A DNA stretch of 64,000 bases from Pteria penguin (lineage: Eukaryota; Mollusca; Bivalvia; Pterioida; Pteriidae): NCBI GenBank assembly GCA_035048485.1, contig CM068583.1, positions 26,532,841 through 26,596,840 on the forward strand, written 5' to 3'. Of this stretch, positions 1 to 13,500 are shown in pieces (the first letter of the stretch is position 1; every line of letters starts with the position of its first letter). Below the pieces are notes generated by a model. The model made no database searches and was not told where the DNA came from. It saw nothing but the letters and a program-made list of their open reading frames with translations. The position numbers were made by a program, and so were the translations under genes.

Positions 1-3
1 TAA

Positions 4-430
4 ACTGCTCCATGTTTTATGCTGACCAAAACATTTCGGCGGAGCATATAATCGTTGTCGTGTCCGTTTGTCAGTCCGTCCGTTTGATATCATATCTCTT
101 AAACCGTTAATTAAAATCATTAGAAGCCATTTCTTCAATGTCAAGATCATTCAACGCCTATCCTTAAAATACTTGGGAAGACCTAGTATCTCTTAAACCA
201 TTCATCAGACTATTTCTATTTACTCTTCTCCATGTTTTTATGCTGACCAAAAACATTTCAACAGAGCATATAATCATTGTCGTGTCCGTTTGTCAGTCTG
301 TCCGTTTGATATAATATCTCTTAAACCGTTAATTAGAATCATTAGAAGCCATTTCTAAAGGTCAAGATCATTCAACGCCTATCCTTAAAATATTTAGGAA
401 GACCTAGTATCTCTTAAACCATTCATCAGA
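4..430. repeat. Two tandem copies of a ~215-bp repeat
   Basis: Copy 1 (about 4-212) and copy 2 (about 224-430) share almost the whole unit, from ctccatgtttt...gctgacca through cgtgtccgtttgtcagt to accattcatcaga, with scattered substitutions and a few indels. No coding frame is conserved between them. It is a non-coding dispersed or tandem repeat that begins at or before the window edge. Confidence 0.85.
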
Positions 431-2180
431 GTTGTATTATACATGTATTTCACATAAATATTTCTTGGAACAAGGAGATTTGGACAAAGGTCACTCAAGA
501 TCATTTTTGCAAGTTGAAGGTCACCCAGCCCATATCTGAAAACTTAGGGAAATGCCTTTATTCCAGCATATGTCTTTGATCGTTAATCATAATTTTGTCA
601 TATTTCACACAAATGTTCCTTGGGCCAGGGACTTAAGAACAATACTCACTTAAGATAACAATCTTAAAAATTGACAAATTGTCATTGGTTTGATGCATTT
701 CGGGGAGCATCAGTCTGTCTTACTGATATTCGTGTTTTAAATAATATTGAGAACAATAAGACCGCAAGGGCTTGGTTAAAAAAATCCTACTCTTCCTGTG
801 CTCTACCAAATCCTAAAGTTCTTTGGCGGACAATCAAGTTAGTGCTTTACGAAGTTTAGTTTCGAATTCTGGCGTTCAATTTAGGCCCAAAAATGTACCT
901 ACAGAAAGTCTATGGTCAAGTAGCTTCCACTACTAAACAATGCCTGCCATCACATGAGCCAATATAGTCTTAGCAAATAACAAGCAATCGAGTCACGAGA
1001 TAAAACAGGCAAGGTACATTCAGCAAGTATTAAATGTGTAAACCGACGCGGAGTCCTTAACTGTACGTTTTCTTGATGCTGGACAACGGGACTAAAAACC
1101 ATAGCATCACCACTATACCGATCCATATTAAGTCTAAACGGTCCATTTCTAATGTTGAGTAAGTTCCTATATATCTACTGAATTTATTTAGCATTTTGTT
1201 GCTCTTTGTTTAATGATATACTCTTTGTATAATACGTAGACATGGTTTTGCAACAGTACGACGAATAAAACTGTCATTTAACACATATCCCCGCCCCCAA
1301 GCTGTCAGTTTCTTACACTGCAGCAACAAAGGTTTCCTATGTAACGTTTCAGAGTCCATAACTACTATAAAGAAGTGACCTTGACTTTTGAACCCTAAAT
1401 CAGTAGACATCTCTCGTTTTGTTAAGGCTCAGTTCATTCAAATCTGCTTTGTATATGATGAATGCTTCTTAATTCATCGTCTGGAAACCAATAATCTTTT
1501 TTTACCAGCGCTGGCCTTGATTATCAAGAGGCATCTTTACCTATTGTTGAGTAACAATATATCCAAGTTTGGTATGGATAGATGCGAGGTACTTTAGTAA
1601 TCATTCAGAAACTAATACCGTAACTGCCGTCTTTTTACAACGTTTTAGTGACCCTGACATTTTTAAAACATCTAAATCAGTAAGCATTTACCTTTTAGGC
1701 AAATATCCATGTATCTACATTTGGTTTGGGAGAGATGCAAGGAACTCAAGTTTTCATCTGGAAACAAATAATTGCAATCTATCTTATCAGCAGTAACCCT
1801 GACCTATTGACTCAAATGTGTGACAAAAGAATGGGATAACGGACAAAGCAAACACTTAATGCCCCCTGTCATGCCTGGTTAGAGTGTAAAAACAATAAAA
1901 TCAAACTGTCCAAATTTATTCATAATTGCATTACATACATATTGTAACTAATAAACTATACAAATTAAATAGTACTAACATATAAGACATATATTTCTAT
2001 AGCACATGATTATGATGCACATACATCACATGGCAGTGAGGACACTTTCTCACATGGTTCTTGGATAGTTTACATTTTATTTGGGTATACAGTAATACCA
2101 CGTATAGGATACAGTAGTTGGAAGACAACCAGATAAAAACTGTAAAATATGTATTTGAAAAGAATTTTAAAATGTAGTAG
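431..2180. other. Non-coding stretch with one degenerate repeat
   Basis: No exon with splice sites and a recognisable protein was found. Around 1375-1500, 1560-1600 and 1670-1790 a motif recurs loosely (ctaaatcagtaa/gacat, then ggtatggatagatgc or gggagagatgcaagg, then tctggaaac); these are old copies of one non-coding repeat. The short open frames here overlap those repeats and look incidental. Confidence 0.5.
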
Positions 2181-2340
2181 TCAAGAATTTAGAAATAGAA
2201 ACAAAGAAAAAAAACCCCCAAAACTGTTTAACATTTTGTGGCTGCTAATGAGTTTTGGGGAGATAAAATAATTTATTGATATATTCTCCATTTTACATAT
2301 CTCTCTAAGATAAATATAGATATTAGATACTGAGCTATAG

Positions 2341-2720
2341 AGAGTATGTTTACTGATGCTCTGACCAGATAAATCTGATGCAGAGTGAGATATCTCTGAC
2401 AATAGATATAGAGGTATATAGAGTATGTTTACTGATGCTCTGACCAGATAAATCTGATGCAGAATGAGATATCTCTGACAATAGATATAGAGGTATATAG
2501 AGTATGTTTACTAATGCTCTGACCAGATAAATCTGGTGCAGAACCAGGTATTTCTGACAACAGATAAAAAGGTATAGGGAGTATGTAGACTGGTACTCTG
2601 ACCAGATAAATCTGGTGCAGAACCAGGTATCTCTGACAACAGATATAAAGGTATAGGGAGTATGTATACTGGTACTCTGACCAGATAAATCTGGTGTAGA
2701 ACCAAACATCTCTGACAATT
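2341..2720. repeat. 79-80-bp minisatellite, about 4.8 units
   Basis: Units start with gagtatgt at 2341, 2421, 2500, 2579 and 2658, so the period is 80, 79, 79, 79 bp. Each contains ctgaccagataaatctg and tctctgacaa. The first two or three units resemble each other (gatgcaga) and the last ones share ggtgcagaacca, so the array has drifted along its length. Because 79 is not a multiple of three and the unit has no minus-strand stops, the array reads open in several frames; I do not regard it as coding. It lies downstream of the PINCH stop codon, beyond or within its 3' UTR. Confidence 0.92.
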
Positions 2721-2739
2721 GAGGGATCGCCAGATCCAA

Positions 2740-4381
2740 ATTTATCCATGCCCATTACGTAGTTCTATTGTGACGTCATAGTTAAATTCATGTTTGACGG
2801 GCCATTTATTCATGACGTCATATGAACAAGTTTGCCAAAATGTGTGATGTCAGGCATTTGACGATCACTCAATGCTGAAGGACTATATTGGGTATAATAG
2901 GGATATACAAGTGCATGTATATATATATAGACTTTTATCAAGCCTATGACCGCTGACACAACTGCAACTCTTGTTATATGATAATTATTATTTTTGTAAT
3001 AAATAATTGGCATGCATTTGGATTTACAAATTGAATGGTCCATCGAAACTCAAAGTAATGGAGATTGGTTACAAAGAATGATAGCAATAGTCTACTGAAT
3101 TAATACTTTTAATTTGATATCATTTTAATTTGAAAATCATCACATTTGCCATCTCGGTGAATGTTGTACATGTACCAATAAAACACATTTTTATTTTTAA
3201 ATAAAAAAAAAAAAACAAGCTGTTAGAAATTTTCAATTTAAAAGTTGCTTAAATACAAGGTATTGTTATTAGTTCTATTCATTTGAAGCACCAATGAGTT
3301 GGCCTCTGATGTTTGGTGATGTAATACTAACGAACATGAGTGATTATGAATACATTACTTGAACCTCTTTATACAATGAGGTAAACCCCACCTATCTTTC
3401 TTTCTCCACACTTTAACTCTTTCATATTTCTCTACATAACTGCATGACTAGTAAGAAGCTGGTGTTGTGGTATTAAAGCTGCTGTTATTCAGTGAACAAT
3501 AATTATAATCAATATACATGCCCCATGTCTTAAAGAGTCTCTTCTAAATGAAATATTTGAATTCATATACTAATAATAAAAAGAGGATTAAAATTGAAAG
3601 CATTGAAGGCTAGTTTACAAAGCATCAAATGCTTTTTTGTACTGGTATTTTTAGTTTCTTTCCAAATAATGATCACTTAATTTTTGTTATACAGTGTTTA
3701 TTTTTGGGTATTATGTTTAAGATGTGAAAGAAAACAAACCTGACTTGAACAGTCCTGGTTTGATGTTGTGAATAAACCTTTTAACTTTAAGTTTGAAAAA
3801 ATAATTAAGATACAGATTATACATAAGAATGTAAACAAAACTTGTTTTCTTGGTCTGAAGAAAGATGCAAGTTTGACATGTGGTAAATCTAAAAAGCATT
3901 AAGCTGTACATACCTATAAAATGCTTTAATTGTTTGAGTATCCTTCTTCAAGCAATACACACACATATATAAATGGATATAATTTCATACTGATATATCT
4001 AACATCAGTGGAAACCTTGATTGAACATCTCCAATTACAGATATGAGAAATCCAATACAATCAAACCTGTCATCAACAATCACCACAGTGAATGGGAAAA
4101 TGACCATTTGATTTTAAAACAGGTGCCCTTTTAGTACAGATTGATTTTGCATGAAAGTTACAAACTAACTTATATGCATATCTGTCTTTTCAGAGCAGGT
4201 GTTTGCTTGACAAAGGAGACTGTTGGGCAGGTTTAAGAGTACTTTATGCATTTCATTTCAATATGATACTGATATTTTTTTTATGCAATCTCTGTCTCTG
4301 ACAGGTTGTGATTTTTTCTGGTGATGACAGCTTAAGTAATAGAGGTAAAGACTGTTCAGATGCATTGAACATGTTGTCTTT
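2740..4381. other. Region downstream of PINCH, probable 3' UTR and flank
   Basis: This stretch follows the PINCH stop on the minus strand and contains no further exon. Minus-strand AATAAA candidates (tttatt on the plus strand) occur near 3700, 3190, 2266 and 1914, and I cannot choose between them. On the plus strand, ccaataaaac at 3175-3185 is followed by a run of 13 A at about 3205-3217, which could be the tail of an old retrocopy or a plus-strand transcript end. Confidence 0.4.
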
Positions 4382-4502
4382 TCATTGAGATTTCTTGGCT
4401 AATTCTTCATGATACTTCTTCAGTCTTTTCTTCAATTCCCCAGGGAATTTATCATGGCACACTCGACATACCGGTTTTAAATCAAATTCGAAAAATTTTG
4501 TC
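4382..4502 (-). CDS. LIMS: PINCH last coding exon: end of LIM5 and basic C-terminus
   Basis: The acceptor ctttactttcag precedes the exon. One base completes the split Lys codon, then [20 protein letters not shown] gives the second zinc half of LIM5. [19 protein letters not shown] and a TGA at 4382-4384 (complement) follow. The Arg/Lys-rich helix after LIM5 is typical of PINCH. Confidence 0.95.
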
Positions 4503-7500
4503 CTGAAAGTAAAGTACAAATATAATGTAAACGACGAAAACTGAATTTTATCTCACACCAGATGGTCTATATATAGACTGTTTAGCTGTATGAGTTTCAT
4601 AACACTCACAGTAATTTTATAAGGTCTGCAAAACAAATGTTGAAGAATGCTGAATGAAAGAATACATCCTTTGTATACACTCTTTTCAAAATTTTAGATT
4701 TACACATCTCAAGTTTTATTTAAAAAAAATTTGTTTTGAAAGTTGCAATATGCTTTACAAGAGAATTTTACATAGTCTGTAAACTGCGTACCAATCTACT
4801 TTCTTATATATACAGTATAAGATTCACTTAAGTTTTTTTAATGACCTCTCTATGAATAAGGCCTTCTGAATACATTAATCTTTTTTTTTATATGTAATTC
4901 AGGCACTAGTGTGAATGCTCGTATCTGATCTTAACATAGCTCTGTTTCAATTTTGGCCTAGAATTATTTGCTACTATATATATTACCTTATCAAGATACT
5001 GATGACACTTCAAGGAGTTTATCATTTTATAATCATGTATAATGTAATACTGCGTGATAATTTTTTGTGTATGTAAGATATGACACTTTAAAATTTTCTG
5101 TATACCATGCCAATGTGTTTTTTTCTATAGATATTCTAAGATATAAATTTCAATCGCTATTGATACTGAAGTAAGAAATTAGTTTTTACAACTTTACAGT
5201 CCCAAGGACTAAAATGAAAATAAGTATGAAATAAAGTATCTGAAAATATGGACACAAAAAAAGTTGTAGCAAGAGATGTAGACTGTAATGCTTCAAGGAA
5301 CAGTATTCACCAAATAAGGTCATAGGGCAAATTATGGTGTGACAACTTGACAGACAGAGCTAAACCTGTCTGCAAAACAGGACTAATATCCCTACAAGCA
5401 GCATTTGGAGACAAAGACAGAGAGTCTTAACTTTGGCATAAGTTGGTCAACCAAAACAAAATTAAAGTCAATTTGTAGTTGTTGATTACAGAAATCTGTA
5501 TGGATCTTGGTACAAATCTCTATAATCAACAACTACAACTTGACATGGCCTTTGAGATACTGGACTGGTGAAAATATGTGGAAATCTTATATGTCTACAG
5601 ACAGACAGACAATCTGATTCCAGAATACCCACCTGGGGGTACATGTATTAAAATGACCAATTTTCACTATAAACTTCACAGACAATATAAAATGAATTTC
5701 ATAATACATTTGGTACTTCCAGTCTACAATAATTAATGGGAAATTCTGTGAAATTTTTCCGCAAATGATATACAGCAAATTTACGGATAAGCAGTGCATC
5801 TGAACAATCAAATTTTATGTGGTGAACGTCAATTTTTAAATCAAACAGAAAGAAAATAAATGACAAATTGATATTAATTTGTTTATGATAATAAAGATAG
5901 ATTATACAATATGAACAGTAAAAGTATCACAGTCTTATGAATACTGAGTCTGTTTTAGTAAAATAATACACTATGCAAAGTTAAAAACATTTTTCCCACT
6001 TTAAACGAATCGTAATTTTCCACTGATTTCTTTATGATACAACTTATGCCTACATGCCGTAATTTTTCCATACTTGATTAGATTATTTTGTAAATAAACT
6101 CTGCCCTCATTGAGATGAAATGAGGATTGATAAATAATATCATAAACCCCTATTTGTTTACATTATGATGATGTAATGTCATTGTACGTGTCACAATCAT
6201 AGTAACAAGGTATAAATCTAGGCTAATGTAAGTAACCCAATGGTGTGTGGTATAAAACTAGGTGAGCAATTAAATGTAGATCACAGAAATCTAAGTCAAC
6301 TATTATCAAAGTAAATAATATATATTTGGGTATCATTAACAGTAACTTGCCAAAGTTAGATTTGCTGCAGAATGCCTGTATTTAGAGTAATCATACATGT
6401 TCCTGACAATGACTCAAGTTTCTATCCCAGTGATCACAGATGTACCTGACCCGACCATGAGAACAACCGTGAGAGTTGGGCCAGCTACAGAATGCTTTCA
6501 TTATGAACAGTCAGCCTTTCCCTAATAATGGTTCCAGTTTCTATCAATTAATGAGAGATGCACTTGACACAACCATGAAAACAGGAATGTATGCCTGCTA
6601 TGGAATGCCTTCACTATGAGCAGTCAGTCCTCTTCCTAACATTGACTTAGTTTCTATCCAGAATCAAATATGCTTGACATGACACCATTACAAGGATATA
6701 GAGCTCTTCATGATAAGTGCGGAGCTGTAACATTGGATGGCAAAATCATTAACGTTTCCTCAAATTTGATCAGAATGATGGCAAATTACATTATGATGCA
6801 ATAAATTTGGAGGGAACATTAATCTATTTGCCGTCCTATGTTACAGCTCAGCAGTTATTGTGAAGAAGTGTATACAATTATGAGTAGCAACCTTCAGTTT
6901 CTGGAAAACACTACCATACACATACCCGGTATTCATGATATTTTTTTTAGAATAACTATTTAACTTACTTATGACTCATTTTTCTGTCACAGACAGAGCA
7001 GGCAAAATGGCTGACACACCAGGCTTTGTTGAAGGCACTGAATACTGTAACCAACAGAAATCAATCTATCAATATTTTGAAATTAACTGAATAAAATTCA
7101 ACTTTATACTATTATATTGTACTTTCAAATACTGTTAATCAAATGAAAAACAAATTACTTTAACCAGATACAGTAAAATATCATAAGAAATTAATAAAAA
7201 GTAACATTTTGTAAGATACCTACCATCTCCAGCTACGACATTGTTGCAAACGAAACATATATTACCAAACAGCTGAAAATATAAAGATTACAGATCTATA
7301 AGTATTATATAAACATTTCAGAAATTGTATACAGACTGCTATAGTTTGTATAATTATGATAAAGAAACATACGCATATTAAGATTTCTAGTTTTTAAATT
7401 TCAAATTTTTCATCATTTCCACATTTCTATTTTCAGTAATGTTTATCACAAGTGTTGCTTGTGATAATTCTACGTTCCAAACATATAATAGTTTTACCTA

Positions 7501-10500
7501 TCTTACAAAATCATACTGTTACCATTGGAAATCTTATGTTTTATCTTCTGATGAAGGAATTCTTTTACTGCTTCACTTAACTAACATACTAGTCATACAA
7601 TCTGATTAAAACCATATCTTTATTCCGCTTCTCTATTTGTCCCATTGCGGATAAAGATCTGGCTTAACCCCGTAAGGGGTCACGTTCTGGTGAACTCTGG
7701 TGATGTTTCAATCACCAAAACTGTTATTTCCCATATCCAATCAATTACTTGGCTAGACACATGATAGTAATGCAATGTTTAACAAACACTGTTCAAAAAC
7801 TACCTTGTGGGTCACGCACACTGTGGATGTTAATTTCATTCCTAGGAATTTGTAGCTGATCCACTGATTGGCTGAAAATCAGAGTTCACCAGAACCTGAC
7901 CCCTTAGAGAGTTTCGCCAGATCTTCCGCAATGGGACAAATAGAGAAGCGGAATAAAGATATGGTTTTAATCAGATTGACTAGTCCTAATTAATGAATCT
8001 TGAGTAGAAATTATGTGAAGTATTTAGGTCACAGTTATTGAAGTTGATCCTGTGTTCATGATGCATTTAGGGCTTTAGTAAAATGTGCATGCCAAAAATA
8101 AAATGTCTTTACTTCTAATTTATAAACAGATTAAGACAACAAACAGCAAAAATCTTTTAGCTGAAATCTTTTTATCTTGAATCAAACAAATATTTTTATA
8201 ATACAAAAATGTACCTGATGGTAGTGGTTTTCACAATAGGCAAGACCTTTCTTTTCATAATGACGAGTTCCATAGAATGGGCGCTCACATTTTGCACACA
8301 CAAAATGCTGAAACATATAGAAATTTTAATAAAATATAAATGTAGATAAATACTTGTATAATTATCACAGGTAAAAGCAAAATAATAATTTGAAATGCAT
8401 ATAAAGAAAATAATAATCTTGCATAACATCTCAAAAATTGCTGTTTTACCTCAACATGCCAAGCTTTTCCCAATGCATGAACGACTCGTTCTTCTATAGG
8501 ACGTCTGAATAAAAGTCATATTTTTTTCTAAATATTCATGTGATTGTAAATATGATTAAAAGGAACACTTATCAAAATAATTTTGTTTTAAACTGAAACA
8601 TTCATTCAATAAGAATAATATCACAAAAATTTCTAATTTGAAGACATGCCATTTAATTTTAAGTTTGAAACAATACTCTATTTATTTCTGCATATAAATA
8701 ACAAACCTGCAAGCTCCACAGATGGGTATTCCCATTTTGTCATGACAACGAAGGCAATAAAGTTCTCCACTCTTTTCTCGAGCATTAGCATCCAGTTCAC
8801 TCCTATACACAGTAAAAATATAAAATAAGCAAGATCAAGCTCAATACAAAACATTCCAAAAAGATAAATATACATCTTAAAAGAATCCTTAATGAACTGT
8901 ATACTGTACATTAAAAATGTTCAATATTTTAAAGCAAGAATTAGAGAGTTGTCTTTCTTTGTAAGTCCATTTCTCAAAAATCATACAGATAAAGAGCTTT
9001 CACATTTTCACATATTACATATATATGTATATATATATTACTTACCCACAAGAAGAGCAATTAAAATGGTAAGGATGGTAAGCTTCTCCTCGGAACTTGA
9101 TGTGACCTTCCTCTATTATGGCACTGTCAAAGAAAACGTAACTGACATAAATCCTTCAAATTAAATTTCTGAAGCATAAGTCTTGTTTGTAACTGTAGCA
9201 TACGACAGGAGGTAGAAAATTAAAAAAATGAGGTATATATATAACAGAAGCAGATCATGCATTGTATTATCATCTTTGAATATGGTATCAATTAATATTA
9301 AAATATTCCCTTGTTTTATTAGTATAGTGGGAATCATTTTTCTAAAAGTTTCGTACACAATCCAATGAGATTGAAGTTGGGTGGTCACTTGGTATGTTGT
9401 CCAAGTTTTAGTGAGTCATTCTAGGCTCACACTGGTCAGTCACGAGTTTTTTTTTTTCTTTAATTCATATAACTAAGATAATATGATTTTGAATTTTTTT
9501 TAAGTAAAATTTTGAGATTTTAGCATAAGTTTTTGTCATATTCATAATGACGTATTAAGTGAGGTCTGTCACTTGGGTTAGTCTAGATGTCTTGACAATA
9601 GTGTGAAATTGCACTGCTACAGATACAGGTTTCCATGGAACTTTTGGCATTTATAGAATTTTGGCTTTTCATCTATGGTTTTTCCTGGGCAGTCATGTTT
9701 CATTTTTAGATAACCCATACATCTATGTAGTCAGCTGTTCATCTTACATACATGTATCAATATCATAAATGTTAACCTGGATTATATATGATATTTATAT
9801 ACAATAAAATGTTGCTCAGTATTCAAAAGGATAAATTTCTGACTGCTCTAGCACGGGCAACATAATATTGTTTATATTTTGGTATGGAAGAATAGAGAAG
9901 AACAATACACCCTGTCCACTTCTTCAGACTGTCCATATCTTTGTAATATGAGTCATCAGTTTGGTTCTCAAACAATACTACTATGAGAGCCACTGAATTA
10001 ATTACTGTAAGAAAATCTGATTTCACACAAATATGATTTAAAAGTTTGAAACAGGTAATAATCAATGGAGACTGGAACTGGCCTGTACAGAAGGTGATTT
10101 ACCTAGTTGTTCCAATTTATATCCACAAAATGCAACTTGTGCAACTATACACCTTTGCTCAATTTTCCTCTCCTTTCTTTTTTAATAGCAACTCTTAGCA
10201 GCTTTATCAGGTCCACATAATAAACCCCAAAGAAAAAGCTTCCAGCACTTTCATTATTAATCTTATTACACCTTTCAATTGCCAAAATATAGTGGCCATG
10301 ACTTTTCCAGGTGAGGATTTGTTTTGGAATCTTCAGAGCAGATGAGCCTTGTACTTAAATTGCATGTTTTGTTTTGGTCTCTAGATCCCAATAATGTCAC
10401 CATATTAATTGCCATTCATGGCCATAAACTTCAAATTTTGGTTTTCCATCTCTGCTTGATATGTGTTAAACGTAATTTCCCCTAATAATTTGAAAGAACA

Positions 10501-13500
10501 AAAACATGGGATAAAACATGAGTATGCACTTACTGACATCTATGGCAAACATATTTGCCCATTCCTTTGGCTCTCTCTCTAGCATTGCAATCACGACATA
10601 AAGCTCTGCATGAAAAAGTACAATCACATTAAAGGGTATTTATCATAAGTAAGTCACTAGTATGTTGATTTGTTTGTTTATTACTAAATATAACTTTCAG
10701 GAATTCTTTACATTTACTTTGTCAGCACTAAAGTGTGAGGCCATCACTCAGAAACCTGATTTGACGTGTACTCTGATATACTTATTTCTGACGCAAGAAT
10801 GTTTTGTCTTCAATATTGGATGTTATACTCAATACATGAGTATGAATGTGACCCTAGCCAGATTTAAAAAATGATCTCTTGATTTCAAATAAGTCTTGCT
10901 GACCTTTAGCTACCCTTTGTTGAACATTAAACTTACCGGTAATATTTTCTGTTTCTACTTATAACTATTTTACCCAATATTGTAATACATGTAGTGAAAT
11001 CACAGGTACCATGTACATCATTTTCCTGTGTATTTCATCTTCTCCAGACAAGTGCCTGTAATTTCCTACTCGCTTTAGTATACAAACTTTTCTCAAGAAG
11101 ATGGTGCAATCAAATTGCACAAAAATAAAGTTTTTTGGAATTGAAGTGTTTTACAGTATATTTCAGTAGAATTTTGACCTCAGTGGTAGAATATTAAAAT
11201 TTAATCAACAGCTAACTGAATATACCTTCCAGCATTTTTGACGAATCCAGCATCGGCCAAGGGACCAGAACAAATCTCACATCGAAAACAATCTGGGTGC
11301 CAACTGTTATTCATGGCCTTGATGACTCGACCAACAATGAATTCTCCTGTAAAACCACAAAATATTGCTTAATTATAAATTATGAAGAAAATTAAGACGT
11401 ACATTTTTACTCAAAATTCTGTCATATACTTAAAAGATTATCTAATTTTGTAATACAAATAAAAACACTTATACACATTTGCATTCATACAAGCTTCAGT
11501 TTTCTCAATTTTCTTTTTGTAGCTCTTTCACATAATAAAACAACACTTTGCATATCATTTAGTTTTAGAATGTATGAAGACAAAGTATTGACATTCTAGC
11601 ATAAGTATAAAGGTTATGATAAAATCATTAAATGTATGTATTTATTTTGCATTTTGTAATTAATCTTATTTTTGACATAGGTTAAAAATCTATCAATCAA
11701 TATACTAAAATTAAGATGAAAGTTCAAGTAGATTATACCCAGCTTATATTTCCACTAATTATGGGATATGTACTCTAGTTATCAGGCTATAAGCTGACTT
11801 TTTATAAACCTTAGATCTCCAAACATGCTCTAATGATCTCTTGAAATGTGACCAAGGTATTGATTAGTAAATGCATGGGTTAGATCTCAGGTGAAATTAA
11901 GTCAAAGTTTTTGGTGTTTTTGAAATTGTTATCATTTTGATTTTATTATTTCGAACCTCAATTGCGCCATAAAACAATAATGAAATCATACATACTGCAT
12001 TTGCCACAGCAGGGGGCAAATAAAACATGGAAGTCATGCTCACAGTATTTCCGTCCTTCAAACTGAAAAATTCAAAAGGTTTTATATTAACTGTAGAAAG
12101 ACAAATACAAGCATTTGAAGAGGGAGTAAATCATAGAATTCTTTAAATAAGACATTATGAAAAAACGACTTGTAATTTATTTCATACTCTATTACGTACT
12201 GAATATTGTATACAAACTTAAAGTCTTCTGAAATTTTTGTTTTTATACTAATTTAGTGTAATCCCCCTTCAAATTTCTGAAACCGTCTAGCTGTGCCACC
12301 AGCTTTGCAAATTTCAAAATATTTAAATTGCTACATGGTAAACAAAACATGAACAACAAGCAGTCTTGTCATGGGCATCAACATTAGTCAAGTGAGATAC
12401 AATCTTCAGTGTTATGAGCCTAAGTTTTGCTTTACACTGTCTTGTAAACCACTTCTGAATCACCCATTGACCAAGACTTGATATTCCACGATCAAATCTA
12501 TCAAGAATGAAAAAGTAAAGATAAATTGTTATTCACATTAAGTCTGAAGTGCAAAATTGTGATTTAAATGTATATTTTCAGTACAGAAAGCTTATCAATG
12601 TATTACATTAAAGTTTTATAATTCAAAGAATTTTAAAGCTATCTATGACAATACAATCTAGATTATTATAGAAAGTTTCAAAATTCTTTGAATTATAGAA
12701 CTTTAATGTAACAATGCACAGTTTTAAGGAAAAAACAGAAGAGATTTATTATACTACATGTACATGATAATAGCTGTGAACCTAACGGTTCTCTCAAATA
12801 GAAAAGTCCAAAATTTATGCTAATAAAACTTGATTTGTGTAGTAAGCTATTAAATAAATTGCAATATGTAGCAAGAATCCTTTTCCATAAGTTAATGTCC
12901 TTTAATATTTTAATATTATAATAACAACACCCCACCCCCTTTTTTGAATTTCACTAAGAATTTAGAACTACAATATAAAACAAGAGATATGTTAAAATTT
13001 CAGGTCATAATACCATTAAGTATAATACTTTTATCTTTTTATTCATAATTATCATTATTCAAATATATTTTAACATATAAGTTATAATATAATAATATTA
13101 CCTCATAGAAAACACCTTCTGGGAAGGGTTGAAAGCATTGGGCACATCTAAAGTTAAAATTAGAGTTGATGATTAGACATAGTCATAGAAATATTAGTCT
13201 TAATAGTCAAACTGAAAGTGAAACAATCATACGTAATATTACAATACAATACAAAACAAAAGCAAACAGGAATCAAAGAGCAGTGTAGCAAAAGCTTTAT
13301 ACATAAGATCAAGAAGCAAGTGAGGAAAAGCATAAAATCTAGGCATAGCATTGGAATGAAACATACATTAAGCAGTTTTTATACGTACTATGTATCTTTA
13401 AATATATTTCAGTGAAGATGATAATTTTTTTTTCACTGAATAAAGAACAAGAGAACAATTTAATCTGTGTTAACAGTTAAGCTCTATCTTTGTAATTTAT

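Noticed and set aside
2181..2755. Overlapping minus-strand frames of up to 129 codons
   Set aside because: They are readings of the 79-bp minisatellite in different frames; no splice sites or family signal.
8678..8911. 77-codon minus-strand frame across the 8.7-kb PINCH exon
   Set aside because: Out of frame with the LIM3/LIM4 reading, which is fixed by phase on both sides.
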